46,224 bases of DNA from Dethiothermospora halolimnae (GTDB taxonomy: Bacteria > Bacillota > Clostridia > Tissierellales > VENL01): NCBI RefSeq assembly GCF_037577855.1, contig NZ_JBAKFX010000033.1:1-46224 (forward strand). The letters run 5' to 3'. Below, piece after piece: positions 17,396 to 25,291 of the stretch (positions within the stretch are counted from its first letter, which is position 1; every line of letters begins with the position of its first letter). Under the pieces are notes generated by a model. The model was not told where the DNA came from. It worked only from the letters and a program-made list of their open reading frames with translations, and did no database searches. The translations under genes and the position numbers were made by a program.

Positions 17396-17939
17396 ATGAA
17401 ACATGAATTAGAGATGACAAAGCCGGATTATCTAATTGGAGATTGGCCAAATAAATATAAATGGTTTTCTTGGTTAGAGTATGTAGTAAGTGTAACTAAT
17501 CCAATATTCTTGGTAACTACTTTAAAAACAAGCGGTAAGGCTAATGCTAATCTACAATCTTGGGGATTATTATTAGGTGAAGAAGGTGAATATTGGTCAT
17601 TAATGGCCATTAAAAAAGGGCAACATACATATGAAAATATACTGAGTGAGAGGGGGTGGTGTATTGACTATCCATCTTATAAAGATTATCCTAAATGCTT
17701 TGAAATAATTTATAGTAATGGTACAAGTGTAGATGAGATAATTTGGGATAGAGGAATCTAGGACGATAAAAACACCATGAATAAAGGAAAGTCTAATAAA
17801 TTTAGAATGCAAATTCAAATGGAAAAGACCACTTTATAATAAGAGTAATTGGTATTTGTTTGCAGGTGAAATAACACATGTTGTAATAGATGATAGTGTT
17901 ATTACCTCTGAGCCAAAAGAATGGAAATCGACTCTATAA
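17396..17939 (+). pseudogene. Flavin reductase-like protein, frameshifted
   Basis: The ATG at 17396 follows GGAGGAATTAAGGAT. The first frame (to 17761) encodes DYLIGDWPNKYKWFSWLEY, TNPIFLVTTLKTSGKANANL and QSWGLLLGEEGEYWSLMA, the pattern of flavin-reductase-like FMN proteins. After a stop and a small frame change the homologous sequence resumes as IKESLINLECKFKW (from about 17785) and runs through WYLFAGEITHVVIDDSVI to a TAA at 17937-17939. Functional relatives bind FMN and reduce flavins or act as split-barrel oxidoreductases. The gene is divergent from the dead WYL regulator, a usual pairing. Confidence 0.75.
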
Positions 17940-18234
17940 TGGATACATGGAAGCTTCTAGCTCTGAGCATCTAAGAATATATATTGCATTAGGAGAAGTA
18001 TATAGACTTATTCATAGTAAACAGAGTGATTGGGCTGGTATTTGGGATGGAGATCTTACTAAAAAGAAATATCCAATTCATCCATCTGAGTTTTATAGAA
18101 ATGCTGAGATTTATAATGGTAGTAATAAGTATTTGTTTAATAATAATATAATAAGTAATGAGCTATATGAAAAGATTTGCTCCCTTTGGGATGAAAATCT
18201 TTCTTATATGAAACAAAGACCTAATTCATTTTAG
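17890..18234 (+). CDS. Unrecognised ORF, probably a gene fragment
   Basis: A 114-codon frame whose first 16 or so residues overlap the flavin-reductase relic in another phase. From MEASSSEHLRIYIALGEV onward the sequence looks like genuine protein (aromatic- and charge-balanced: DWAGIWDGDLTKKKYPIHP, LFNNNIISNELYEKICSLW). No ribosome site precedes the GTG/ATG candidates. The frame is most likely the 3' part of a gene fused to the relic by deletion. I do not recognise a family. Confidence 0.4.
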   Translation: MIVLLPLSQKNGNRLYNGYMEASSSEHLRIYIALGEVYRLIHSKQSDWAGIWDGDLTKKKYPIHPSEFYRNAEIYNGSNKYLFNNNIISNELYEKICSLWDENLSYMKQRPNSF

Positions 18235-18253
18235 TCCTTTCCCTTGGAGTATT

Positions 18254-18268
18254 TATAACCTATCCAAA
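18254..18268 (-). mobile_element. IS end remnant, 15-bp, copy C
   Basis: TATAACCTATCCAAA matches the outer 15 bases of the IS ends at 13533 and 22254 and has the orientation of the 22-kb copy. It lies 20 bp before the promoter of the leader-peptide ORF. Confidence 0.55.
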
Positions 18269-18286
18269 CTCTAAAACGCGCGAGTA

Positions 18287-18315
18287 TTGACAAGCACATT
18301 CATTTAAGATACAAT
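18287..18315 (+). promoter_or_regulatory. Consensus sigma-A promoter
   Basis: TTGACA (18287-18292), exactly 17 bp, TACAAT (18310-18315). The predicted transcript starts near 18322 and gives an untranslated leader of about 85 nt before the small ORF at 18407. It is one of the best promoter matches in the window. Confidence 0.7.
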
Positions 18316-18406
18316 TTATGCATAACTCAATGGTATATAGTGTAAAATCTACATACTATTGCTGTTGGTGTTAAATTTAAACTAAAAGCAAAGGAAGATA
18401 AAATTT

Positions 18407-18496
18407 ATGGAAATAAAGATGACAAATAAAGATTTGCTTGATGAAATTTCAAGTGATCAATTTGATGAATCTTCATGTGAGCTGCCGACTCCATGA
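18407..18496 (+). CDS. Candidate leader/precursor peptide, truncated
   Basis: A 29-codon ORF starting MEIKMTNKDLLDEISSDQ and ending FDESSCELPTP. AAGGAAG lies nine bases before the ATG and a consensus promoter lies upstream. The acidic helical stretch NKDLLDEISSDQFDE, then Ser-Ser-Cys, resembles leaders of ribosomally made, modified peptides. Such peptides are usually encoded next to ABC exporters and leader peptidases, which are exactly what follows at 19.1-22.1 kb. From about 18490 the opposite strand carries transposase sequence (KDVHGV), so the core region seems to have been cut off by that relic. This is an inference from context. No precursor family is recognised. Confidence 0.4.
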   Translation: MEIKMTNKDLLDEISSDQFDESSCELPTP

Positions 18497-18497
18497 A

Positions 18498-18990
18498 CAT
18501 CTTTCATTAAAGAGGCAGTTTTCCTTGCAAAATGCCGTAGTTGACATGATAAGTCAGTATTAAACCTAAAGTATGAGAATAAGAATAAATTTTTGATAAG
18601 TCCACTTTAGGACGCACAGGTGATTTATCACTCAAAGGTTTAAAGTTAATAGTAAATTTAGGGCATCTTAGTCCGGTGTCTTTTTAAAACGGTTTTTTTG
18701 CTAAATGAAGTAGAACATACTTTACATTTGTACTGACCACGACTTACATTATTGTTGTAAAGATGGATGTGTGGTGCATTACACTTTGGGCAGTAAATAG
18801 AGTCTTTAACAGAAGGTTTATTTTTACAATGTTTAATTGGCTTAATTAGTTTACCAGCTGACTCAGCTTCTTATAAGAAGAAGTTTATAATTTAAAGTTT
18901 GGAATTTTTCTATTAATAGGTTGTTTCTCATTAACTTTCAGGTTTTTATAAGGCTTATTAATGGGTGGTTCTTCATATATAAATTTGTAA
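18498..18990 (-). pseudogene. N-terminal relic of a zinc-ribbon DDE transposase
   Basis: Minus-strand reading shows, in order, KFIYEEPPINKPYKNLKV (about 18985-18930), a stop, then a zinc ribbon with CPKCNAPHIHLYNNN and YKCKVCSTSFSKK (about 18810-18700), RHRTKMP and a stop, then FKPLSDKSPVRPKVDLSKIY (about 18645-18590), HTLGLILTYHVNYG, and finally KDVHGV near 18500. This is the order of a transposase type common in Clostridia. It is broken by several stops and deletions and lacks the catalytic part. It lies between the leader-like ORF and the ABC genes. Confidence 0.75.
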
Positions 18991-19118
18991 AAATAAAGGT
19001 TTTGTCAAGTTTTTGCGATAAAACTTTTGATAAAACCTAAGCTTGAGTATCGATGAAATATATATGAAAGCATATACTTTAAAAATCTCTAAAGCTAGGA
19101 TAAGGTAAAGGAGGTGAT

Positions 19119-20066
19119 ATGTTGAAGGGTTTATGTTTAAAAGAACTATCAAAAACATATAAAGGAAAAGTTGATAATATTGCATTGAAAGAAACATCGG
19201 TGTGTTATCATGAAAATCAAATTATTGGCTTGCTAGGTGATAATGGTGCAGGAAAAACAACTTTACTAAAAAGTATTATTAATATTGTTTATCCAACAAA
19301 AGGAACAATTTATTTTAATTCTAAAAATCTACAGACGATGAGAAGCAAAGAGAAGGCTAAATTAGTTTTTTTTGTTGCTGAAGGAACAAGAAGTTTATGG
19401 TGGCGTTTAACCGTTATTGAAAATATTAGGTTTATGTGTCAAATGATGTGGGGGAACTGGGATTCTGTGAAAAGTAGCTTAGATTCGTATCTTGAAGTTT
19501 TTGGTTTAACAGATAAAAAAGATGTCTTAGTTGGAAAATTATCAAGAGGGCAACAACAAAAAGTATGTATATTGTTAGCTGTTGTATCTGATTCTCCTCT
19601 GGTGATTATGGATGAGCCCACATTGGGGTTAGATGTTTCGTCTCGACAGGAAATAGCTGAAATGATACTTGCTGCTAAACATAAGTCTAAAACTAAAACA
19701 TTTATTATATCATCTCATGATATGGACTTTGTTGCTAAGGTAGCAGATCGTATTAGTATCCTTAAAGAAGGTAAGCTTATAGCTAATGGGACAATAGCAG
19801 AACTACAAGATTTACTGCAAAGAAAGTATACACGTTTTTCTATCATGGATGAACTTAATGACGAGCAAGCTCGTTTTTTACGGTCTGAGTTTGATATAAA
19901 AAAAATAAACAAAGAGAACGGGAAATTATTTCTTGAAGTTTACGACGACCTATCTCTGAAAAATAAGATAATTGACTATTTAAGGAATCAAGGCATTTAT
20001 ATCGAGTCTATCCAGGAGCACGATGGAAGTTTGGAAAGTTTATTTGTTGAATTGCAGAGGGGGTAA
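19119..20066 (+). CDS. ABC transporter ATP-binding protein (ABC-2 export type)
   Basis: A 315-residue protein: Walker A GDNGAGKTTLLKSI (about 40-53), signature LSRGQQQKV, Walker B LVIMDEPTLGLD and H-loop ISSHDMDF, then a C-terminal accessory domain of about 95 residues, as in bacitracin/Na+ exporter-type ATPases (CcmA family). The start ATG follows a full AAAGGAGGTGAT site. Two bases separate it from the permease, so the ABC genes and the peptidase form an operon. It probably drives export of a peptide or gives self-protection. It is cytoplasmic and peripheral to the membrane. Confidence 0.92.
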   Translation: MLKGLCLKELSKTYKGKVDNIALKETSVCYHENQIIGLLGDNGAGKTTLLKSIINIVYPTKGTIYFNSKNLQTMRSKEKAKLVFFVAEGTRSLWWRLTVIENIRFMCQMMWGNWDSVKSSLDSYLEVFGLTDKKDVLVGKLSRGQQQKVCILLAVVSDSPLVIMDEPTLGLDVSSRQEIAEMILAAKHKSKTKTFIISSHDMDFVAKVADRISILKEGKLIANGTIAELQDLLQRKYTRFSIMDELNDEQARFLRSEFDIKKINKENGKLFLEVYDDLSLKNKIIDYLRNQGIYIESIQEHDGSLESLFVELQRG

Positions 20067-20068
20067 AT

Positions 20069-20839
20069 ATGAGAATATTTCAAATTTCAAAAGCAATTAT
20101 TTATAAAGAATTTACTGTTACTATACGCTATAAAATTCAATTAGTTTCAGGCTTTGTTTTTTTATTAGTGACCTTAATAGGATTAGTTCTGGGAGGTAAT
20201 CAGCTTTTAGGGAATGCAGAGAATGATGGAACTGCGTTAAGTTTACTTAGTGGTTTTCTTTTGTTTTTTCTTACAAATTTATGTATAAGAAATCCATCGG
20301 GAGAGTGTAGTACAGCAACTAACGAAGGAAATATGGAGACACTTTCTATGTTTTCTATTCCATTATATACATACTTATCCTTACAAACGTTCTTCAAGAC
20401 TTTAGCAAATATTGGAATATTCATAGGTGTTGGGATTGTTGCTTCCTTATTGTTAGGCATCAATTTTATGAGCATAGATATGCTTGTGCTTATACCTTTC
20501 TATTTTTTATCTCTTTTAAGTGGAATAGGACTGGGGTTGATTTTGGCCGGTATGCAACTGTTATATAAAAAAGTAGACTATATTATAAGTTTAACTACTA
20601 TTGGAATATCTCTAGCTTTAGCTTCATCACCACAAACTAATTCATTTTTTATTGAAATTATTCCCATGAAAGCTTTTGTAACTATGTTTAAGGATATATC
20701 TGTGGATAAAAATAGTCCTCAAATAATGAGTATGCTAGCAATTCTAGTGTCAAGTCTGTTTTTTTATACACTTGGTGTTTTAGTGTTCAATACAATGTTA
20801 AAAAAAGCAAAAATAAAAGGTTGTTTAGGAGGTTATTAG
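20069..20839 (+). CDS. ABC-2 type permease
   Basis: A 256-residue protein with about six hydrophobic segments (near 24-42, 62-78, 115-137, 145-170, 175-195 and 225-248), consistent with an ABC-2 half-transporter partner of the preceding ATPase. A cytoplasmic N-terminus (MRIFQISKAIIYKEFTVTIR) is typical. The start lies two bases after the ATPase stop, with a GAGGGGG ribosome site. The substrate cannot be read from the permease. The neighbouring M16 peptidase suggests a peptide. Confidence 0.85.
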   Translation: MRIFQISKAIIYKEFTVTIRYKIQLVSGFVFLLVTLIGLVLGGNQLLGNAENDGTALSLLSGFLLFFLTNLCIRNPSGECSTATNEGNMETLSMFSIPLYTYLSLQTFFKTLANIGIFIGVGIVASLLLGINFMSIDMLVLIPFYFLSLLSGIGLGLILAGMQLLYKKVDYIISLTTIGISLALASSPQTNSFFIEIIPMKAFVTMFKDISVDKNSPQIMSMLAILVSSLFFYTLGVLVFNTMLKKAKIKGCLGGY

Positions 20840-20844
20840 AATAA

Positions 20845-22089
20845 ATGTTAAATGCAAAAATTCATACAGCTAATGGACTACCAAACTGGTCTCTGGATAA
20901 AATAGATGATCTTTTATCAATTACGACTATAACGGGCATTGATAGAAATTTTTTATTAGCTTTACAGGTTCATATACCTGCTGTGGATAATTCAGGTATA
21001 GGGCACCTTCTTGAACATATGATAATTGTTAAAACAAAAGAACTTGTAGAAAAAAATATACCTTTGAAAAGTGATACATTTATTACAGGTGTGACATACC
21101 CAAACCATGTTGTTTTTTATATTGGAGCGCAATCCTTTATGGAATTTAACATTATTGTCGAGGCATTCATTGAAGTATATTCATGTCTATCAGGATGTGG
21201 TAAAATATATACTTCTCTAGTAGATGATGCAAATGATCCTAATTCCATCATTTCAGAATTAAGGCGTAGAGAGAAAGAACGAATTAGCGTTATTTGGCAA
21301 AATTTTTATACAAAAATATTTGCTGATACAGAATATCGCTATAACTCAGGGGGACATTCGACAAAGCTAAAGAATAGATCATTCGAAGAAGTAATTCAGT
21401 TTTGGAAGGATCATTGCTTTTCAAAAGTGGAAATAGTTATGTCTGCACCACAATTTGAGGACAAAATAAAAGTCAAATTGTTAAAATTGTATAATTCACG
21501 AAAAATAGGAATGAAAAAAACAAAGCTGAATTTTAAGAATAGCATTCCTCCTATTTGCTATAACCGTTATGAAACTAAACATGACAGTAGTTTTTCTTAT
21601 GGGATGGGTATTGTAAATAAAAAAAATTTTAGAACTGAATATATAGAAAGCTTACTATTTAATGTTGTTTCTAGTAACAATAAAGTAAAAAGAGGATTGG
21701 ATTTTTTATATGAAAATGCTACTCCTTATGGTATGTTTTACTTTGGAATTCACACTAAAAAAAGAAAGAATGGGATAAAAGCAGATATTTTGTTCGATTT
21801 ATTGTTGCAAATAGTAATGGAAACAAATGAAGATTTTATAGAAAAAATATCTAGAGATATAACAAAGCGATTACAGGTCTTAGATCTTGATGATAGACAA
21901 AAATGTATAGAGTTGGCCGCTCGTATTTTACAAAGATTTCGCCGTAATCAAGATTTGGATAAATCAATCATTTTACCAGAATCCCATGTATCTTTTGATG
22001 GTCATCATCTTAAAGGAGAACTTTTGGATTTTATTGAAGTTTTTAAAGGTGATGCTGATAACAAAGAGATTTTGTTTTGTTATCAATAG
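20845..22089 (+). CDS. M16 family zinc peptidase (AlbF/pitrilysin-like half)
   Basis: A 414-residue protein with the inverted zinc motif HLLEH at residues 54-58 and a candidate third ligand Glu138 (IISELRRRE) 80 residues later, as in M16 peptidases. The single-chain length matches half-size M16 proteins such as AlbF of the subtilosin cluster (about 420 residues). No signal peptide is seen, so it acts in the cytoplasm, plausibly removing a leader peptide before or during export. It is the third gene of the ABC operon, with AGGAGG inside the end of the permease gene. No second M16 half (AlbE-like) or modification enzyme is present, which suggests the locus is partial. An IS end lies 140 bp downstream. 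Confidence 0.82.
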   Translation: MLNAKIHTANGLPNWSLDKIDDLLSITTITGIDRNFLLALQVHIPAVDNSGIGHLLEHMIIVKTKELVEKNIPLKSDTFITGVTYPNHVVFYIGAQSFMEFNIIVEAFIEVYSCLSGCGKIYTSLVDDANDPNSIISELRRREKERISVIWQNFYTKIFADTEYRYNSGGHSTKLKNRSFEEVIQFWKDHCFSKVEIVMSAPQFEDKIKVKLLKLYNSRKIGMKKTKLNFKNSIPPICYNRYETKHDSSFSYGMGIVNKKNFRTEYIESLLFNVVSSNNKVKRGLDFLYENATPYGMFYFGIHTKKRKNGIKADILFDLLLQIVMETNEDFIEKISRDITKRLQVLDLDDRQKCIELAARILQRFRRNQDLDKSIILPESHVSFDGHHLKGELLDFIEVFKGDADNKEILFCYQ

Positions 22090-22127
22090 TAGTTACAAAT
22101 AATAGGTCCCAGAGATCATATTACAAA

Positions 22128-22254
22128 TTAAATATAAAAGAATCTTTCTTTAGTACACATTTTACCTTTATTAGACATGATAATCCTCCAATTCAATTTT
22201 ATTTATTATATTATGTCCGAGTTTTTACTGTCTAATTAAGTATAACCTATCCAA
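22128..22254 (-). mobile_element. Left end and orfA start of an IS3-type element, truncated
   Basis: Reading the minus strand from 22254: the 27-bp end (TTGGATAGGTTATAC...), an AT-rich leader, GGAGGATTATC and ATG at 22178, then MSNKGKMCTKERFFYI and a stop. MSNKGK-type starts are usual in IS3-family OrfA. Homology ends after about seven codons, so only the terminus remains. The 27-bp end is identical to 13533-13559 in inverse orientation. Confidence 0.7.
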
Positions 22255-22387
22255 ATAGTGGAAATCACATTAAAAAGGTCTAAAAATGTGTATAAAAATA
22301 AGACTTGCTATATGATATGGTATGTGGGAACACGTTAGAAATGGGTAGATTTTTAGTTTTGAAAATTGAAAATAGGTAGCGAAAAAT

Positions 22388-22417
22388 CCTGAATTTCAAT
22401 GAGTTCAGGGTTTTTTT
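22388..22417 (+). terminator. Rho-independent terminator in a gene-poor spacer
   Basis: CCTGAA, 10-base loop, TTCAGG, G, then seven T. No clear gene ends here. It may close read-through from the ABC-peptidase operon (about 300 bp upstream) or a small RNA. Confidence 0.6.
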
Positions 22418-22513
22418 AGTGGAGTTTTATGTACATTGGTTTAGGATTAATACCCTAAATATATAGACAAATATAAAAGATAAAGATATAATAATTTAAA
22501 GGGGTGGATAATA

Positions 22514-22591
22514 ATGGATATGAAAATTGATAACTTAGTTCCACTTTATGCATTATGTACTGATTTAGAACATTTATTTTCGGTTGTTTAG
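22514..22591 (+). pseudogene. 25-codon ORF with ribosome site, probable gene stub
   Basis: AAAGGGGTGG precedes an ATG that opens MDMKIDNLVPLYALCTDLEH and ends after LFSVV. The rest of the 22260-23048 spacer has no long frame. A second stretch (about 22810-22930) reads YMNYTTYDPILDEKYTEYKY before a stop and looks like another decayed gene. The spacer is best read as gene remains. Confidence 0.35.
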
Positions 22592-23048
22592 AAAAACAGA
22601 AAAGTAACTCTATTTAAAGCTAATGATATTCTTTATATAATTTTTAAATACCATTAGCTATCTTGTTAATTCAAATATTCTATTTAGAGCAGAAAACTTA
22701 ATACTTCATGTATACTTAAGGTTAGTTGAAACATCAAATGATAATTATGCTGAGAACAAGGGTTTATCAGTAAAACAATGAATCAAAGGCCAATTTAGGC
22801 CTATACATGAATTACACGACATATGATCCGATTCTTGATGAAAAATATACAGAATATAAATACTTACCCTTATGTATGGTTGGATACCCTAATAGAAGTA
22901 TATCTAGCTTGGAAGTTTGTTCAGAATAAAAATATATTTTAGATGAATATCTTAGGGAGTGTGCAAAGGTAATTTTATGAAAAAATAGTAGTAAGTATTA
23001 GATATTTTGGTAAAATATTAATTAAATAACAAAAAAGGAGAATGTTTA

Positions 23049-23711
23049 ATGAGTAAAAAAATTTTAGGTATTTCATTAAGTATAGTTATGTTACTATTGT
23101 TGTCTTTAGGTACATATAAAGCAGAAGGGGATAGAGTTGTGGAGGAAGAAAACAGTATTAGTACAGTTACTATTGAAGGTATTGATTGTAATATAACAGT
23201 GGAAGAGTCTGATAATGATAACTTTCAATATAATTATGATACTAATATATTTCAAGTTTCTACTACAAAATCAACTTTAGATGATGTAAAAATTACCATT
23301 AAAACAAAAGAAAATGCTGAACCACAGTTTAATGACAGAGTTTATATTTATATACCAACTAATAAAATAAGTAAACTAGATGTTATAAGTTCTAATGCCG
23401 CAATTGGTCTTGCTAAAATAAATACTGAATTAAATATACAAAATAATGAAGGAGTAGTAAGTTTTTATGCTTTCCAAGGATTGACCAATGATATTAACTA
23501 TACAAGTCAAAATGGTGTTGGGACATTAAAGATTGTAAAAGAGGCAAATAATTATTCTTTTAATTTAACAAATGATGCTTCTGTAGTGAGTATCCCGTTT
23601 TCCGATTATAAAAGCTTTAGCTCTAGGTATATACATAAAGAAGGAGAAGGTTCTGTAGATATTAATATTGATTTACAAGAAAGTGTATTTTCTCTACTGT
23701 TAGATGTATAA
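23049..23711 (+). CDS. Secreted beta-rich protein, DUF4097/adhesin-like
   Basis: A 220-residue protein with a clear signal peptide (KKILGISLSIVMLLLLSLGTYKAEG). The rest is a series of short beta strands (TVTIEGIDCNITVEESDND, VKITIKTKEN, VYIYIPTNKISKLDVISSNA) in the style of DUF4097/DUF2807 beta-helix proteins. It is likely extracellular or cell-wall facing. The function is unknown. The start ATG follows AAAAAAGGAGAATGTTTA. After the stop the same frame continues for 33 codons (EDVLIPARMSSSLTTPGP...) to a second stop, probably part of another relic. Confidence 0.7.
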   Translation: MSKKILGISLSIVMLLLLSLGTYKAEGDRVVEEENSISTVTIEGIDCNITVEESDNDNFQYNYDTNIFQVSTTKSTLDDVKITIKTKENAEPQFNDRVYIYIPTNKISKLDVISSNAAIGLAKINTELNIQNNEGVVSFYAFQGLTNDINYTSQNGVGTLKIVKEANNYSFNLTNDASVVSIPFSDYKSFSSRYIHKEGEGSVDINIDLQESVFSLLLDV

Positions 23712-23845
23712 GAGGATGTTTTAATTCCAGCTAGAATGTCAAGCAGTTTAACTACACCTGGTCCATGGAATGATTCAAGTGGATGTACTTTAAGAGAATT
23801 TAATACATATTAAAATAAGTAACTATTAATAGAGGAAGAAATATA

Positions 23846-24015
23846 ATGAAATATCGAAATTCTGTTATAAATTTAATGAACCAGTATATCTTAGTAAGAA
23901 TGGTCAAGGAGATTTATCTGTTATGAGTATTGAGACCTATGAAAAGCTCGTGGGCAAATTTGAATTATATAACTTAATTGATGAAGGTACTAAAACTCAG
24001 GGACAGTTCATTTAA
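23846..24015 (+). pseudogene. Phd/YefM-type antitoxin relic, frameshifted
   Basis: The ATG at 23846 follows GAGGAAG but its own frame is short. One base out of phase from about 23868, the sequence reads KFNEPVYLSKNGQGDLSVMS, then IETYEKLVGKFELYNLIDEG, the core of Phd/YefM antitoxins (EP.Y.TKNG....V.S...YE). It then ends early. No ParE/RelE toxin is recognisable downstream. The 24016-24442 stretch contains only stop-broken sequence with no call. Confidence 0.7.
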
Positions 24016-24442
24016 AAATACTAAGTATATAAATTAAAACTTCGGCCATAACATCATCTATAAAAAAATAAGGGTGTGTAATAGAGAGAAAATAAGAAAA
24101 GTACAAGCTTTTATAATGAACTGTCTCTAATTGGTAGAAAAGAGAAATTAGAGTGGGTGTAAAGATTATTCAATCAACTAAAGAATTAAACAGAAGAAAA
24201 AAGTATGTGATTATATGTATTGCTATCAAGATTTATCAGAGAAATAAGTACAAGAGAAGATAATAGACTAGCTGAATATAGAGTGTAATTATGATGCGCA
24301 AAAGTTTCAGAAGATTTTGAAATAATATGGTATAATACAAATGTAGTTTCAATTGATTTACAAACTTACCTGTTTTTATTTTAGGAGAAGGTTATATGTT
24401 TACAATAGGAGAATACATATTTCAAAGAAAGAGGTGCTTAAA

Positions 24443-25084
24443 ATGGAAGATATTAAAATCGGCTCAACATTATTATTCGGTGGTTATAATTGGTGTGTGC
24501 TTGATATACAAAACAATAGGGCTTTGATTTTAACTAAAGAAATTATAGAACAACACCCTTACCATGATACTTATAAAGATGTAACATGGGCTGACTGCGC
24601 ATTAAGAAAATATCTTAATGGCAAATTTTATGACAAATTCAACACAACTGATAAATCAAGAATAATTCCAGTAATAAATAAAAATCTTGATAATCAGTGG
24701 TATGGTTCAAGAGGGGGAGAAGATACTCAGGATTACATATTTCTTCTGAGCATTGAAGAAGTAGTGTGCAAATATTTCGGTGACAGCAGTAAAAACCTTG
24801 AAAACCCCAGCCCCAAACAACGATACTGGTTTCAAAGGAAAGACAAAAACAACAACAAGAGAAGATCAACCTTTGATGGGTATGTATGGTGGTGGTGGCT
24901 TCGGTCGTCCGGGCGTGACAATAGAAGAGCTGTATATATCCACGGTGACGGTAATATAGGCATTCAGGGAAACGGCACCTTTCGCTACAGTAGCAAGACG
25001 GTTCATCCTTCAACAGGGGATAATAGCGGTGGAGTTCGTCCCGCTCTGTGGCTGATGTTGGAAGTAAATAATAAGGGAGGGTAA
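24443..25084 (+). CDS. DUF6273-like domain protein
   Basis: A 213-residue protein from the ATG behind AAAGAGGTGC. A longer frame from 24353 has no ribosome site. It reads KIGSTLLFGGYNWCVLDIQN at the N-terminus, WADCALRKYLNGKFYDKF in the middle, and WWWWLRSSGRDNRRAVYIHG with VRPALWLMLE at the C-terminus. The W-LRS...VRPALWL frame is that of DUF6273, a C-lectin/FGE-like domain frequent in Clostridia. No signal peptide is seen. Codon choice is richer in G and C (CGGTCGTCCGGGCGTGAC) than the flanks, which suggests recent acquisition. The function is unknown. Confidence 0.75.
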   Translation: MEDIKIGSTLLFGGYNWCVLDIQNNRALILTKEIIEQHPYHDTYKDVTWADCALRKYLNGKFYDKFNTTDKSRIIPVINKNLDNQWYGSRGGEDTQDYIFLLSIEEVVCKYFGDSSKNLENPSPKQRYWFQRKDKNNNKRRSTFDGYVWWWWLRSSGRDNRRAVYIHGDGNIGIQGNGTFRYSSKTVHPSTGDNSGGVRPALWLMLEVNNKGG

Positions 25085-25291
25085 GCAAGGGGACTATTAA
25101 TTTGTCTTGTGGAGAATACACTTTAAATTTTTAATAAAAAAAGATGAAGAAATATATAGCTTTGGCAACCATGAGACCTTTACCTAGGAAATGGTTGAAG
25201 GAATAGGAAAAACAGTATTTATATTTTTAAATATGACATACTGTTGTCGTATTAGAAACGGTATAATAATAAAAACGAAAGGAGGAAAAAA

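Noticed and set aside
18973..19197. Minus-strand frame overlapping the ABC ATPase start
   Set aside because: It overlaps a strong ribosome site and the start of a certain gene, and its composition is low-complexity.
24016..24442. Toxin partner (ParE/RelE) for the antitoxin relic
   Set aside because: The stretch has repeated stops in all forward frames and no RelE/ParE motif could be read.
24893..25050. Variable region of a diversity-generating retroelement target (WWWWLRSS...VRPALWL)
   Set aside because: The fold type fits, but no reverse transcriptase, template repeat or accessory gene is visible in the window.
24639..25121. Minus-strand frame of 160 codons opposite the DUF6273-like gene
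   Set aside because: The plus strand has a ribosome site and recognisable motifs. The minus frame is Cys/Tyr/His-rich and has none.
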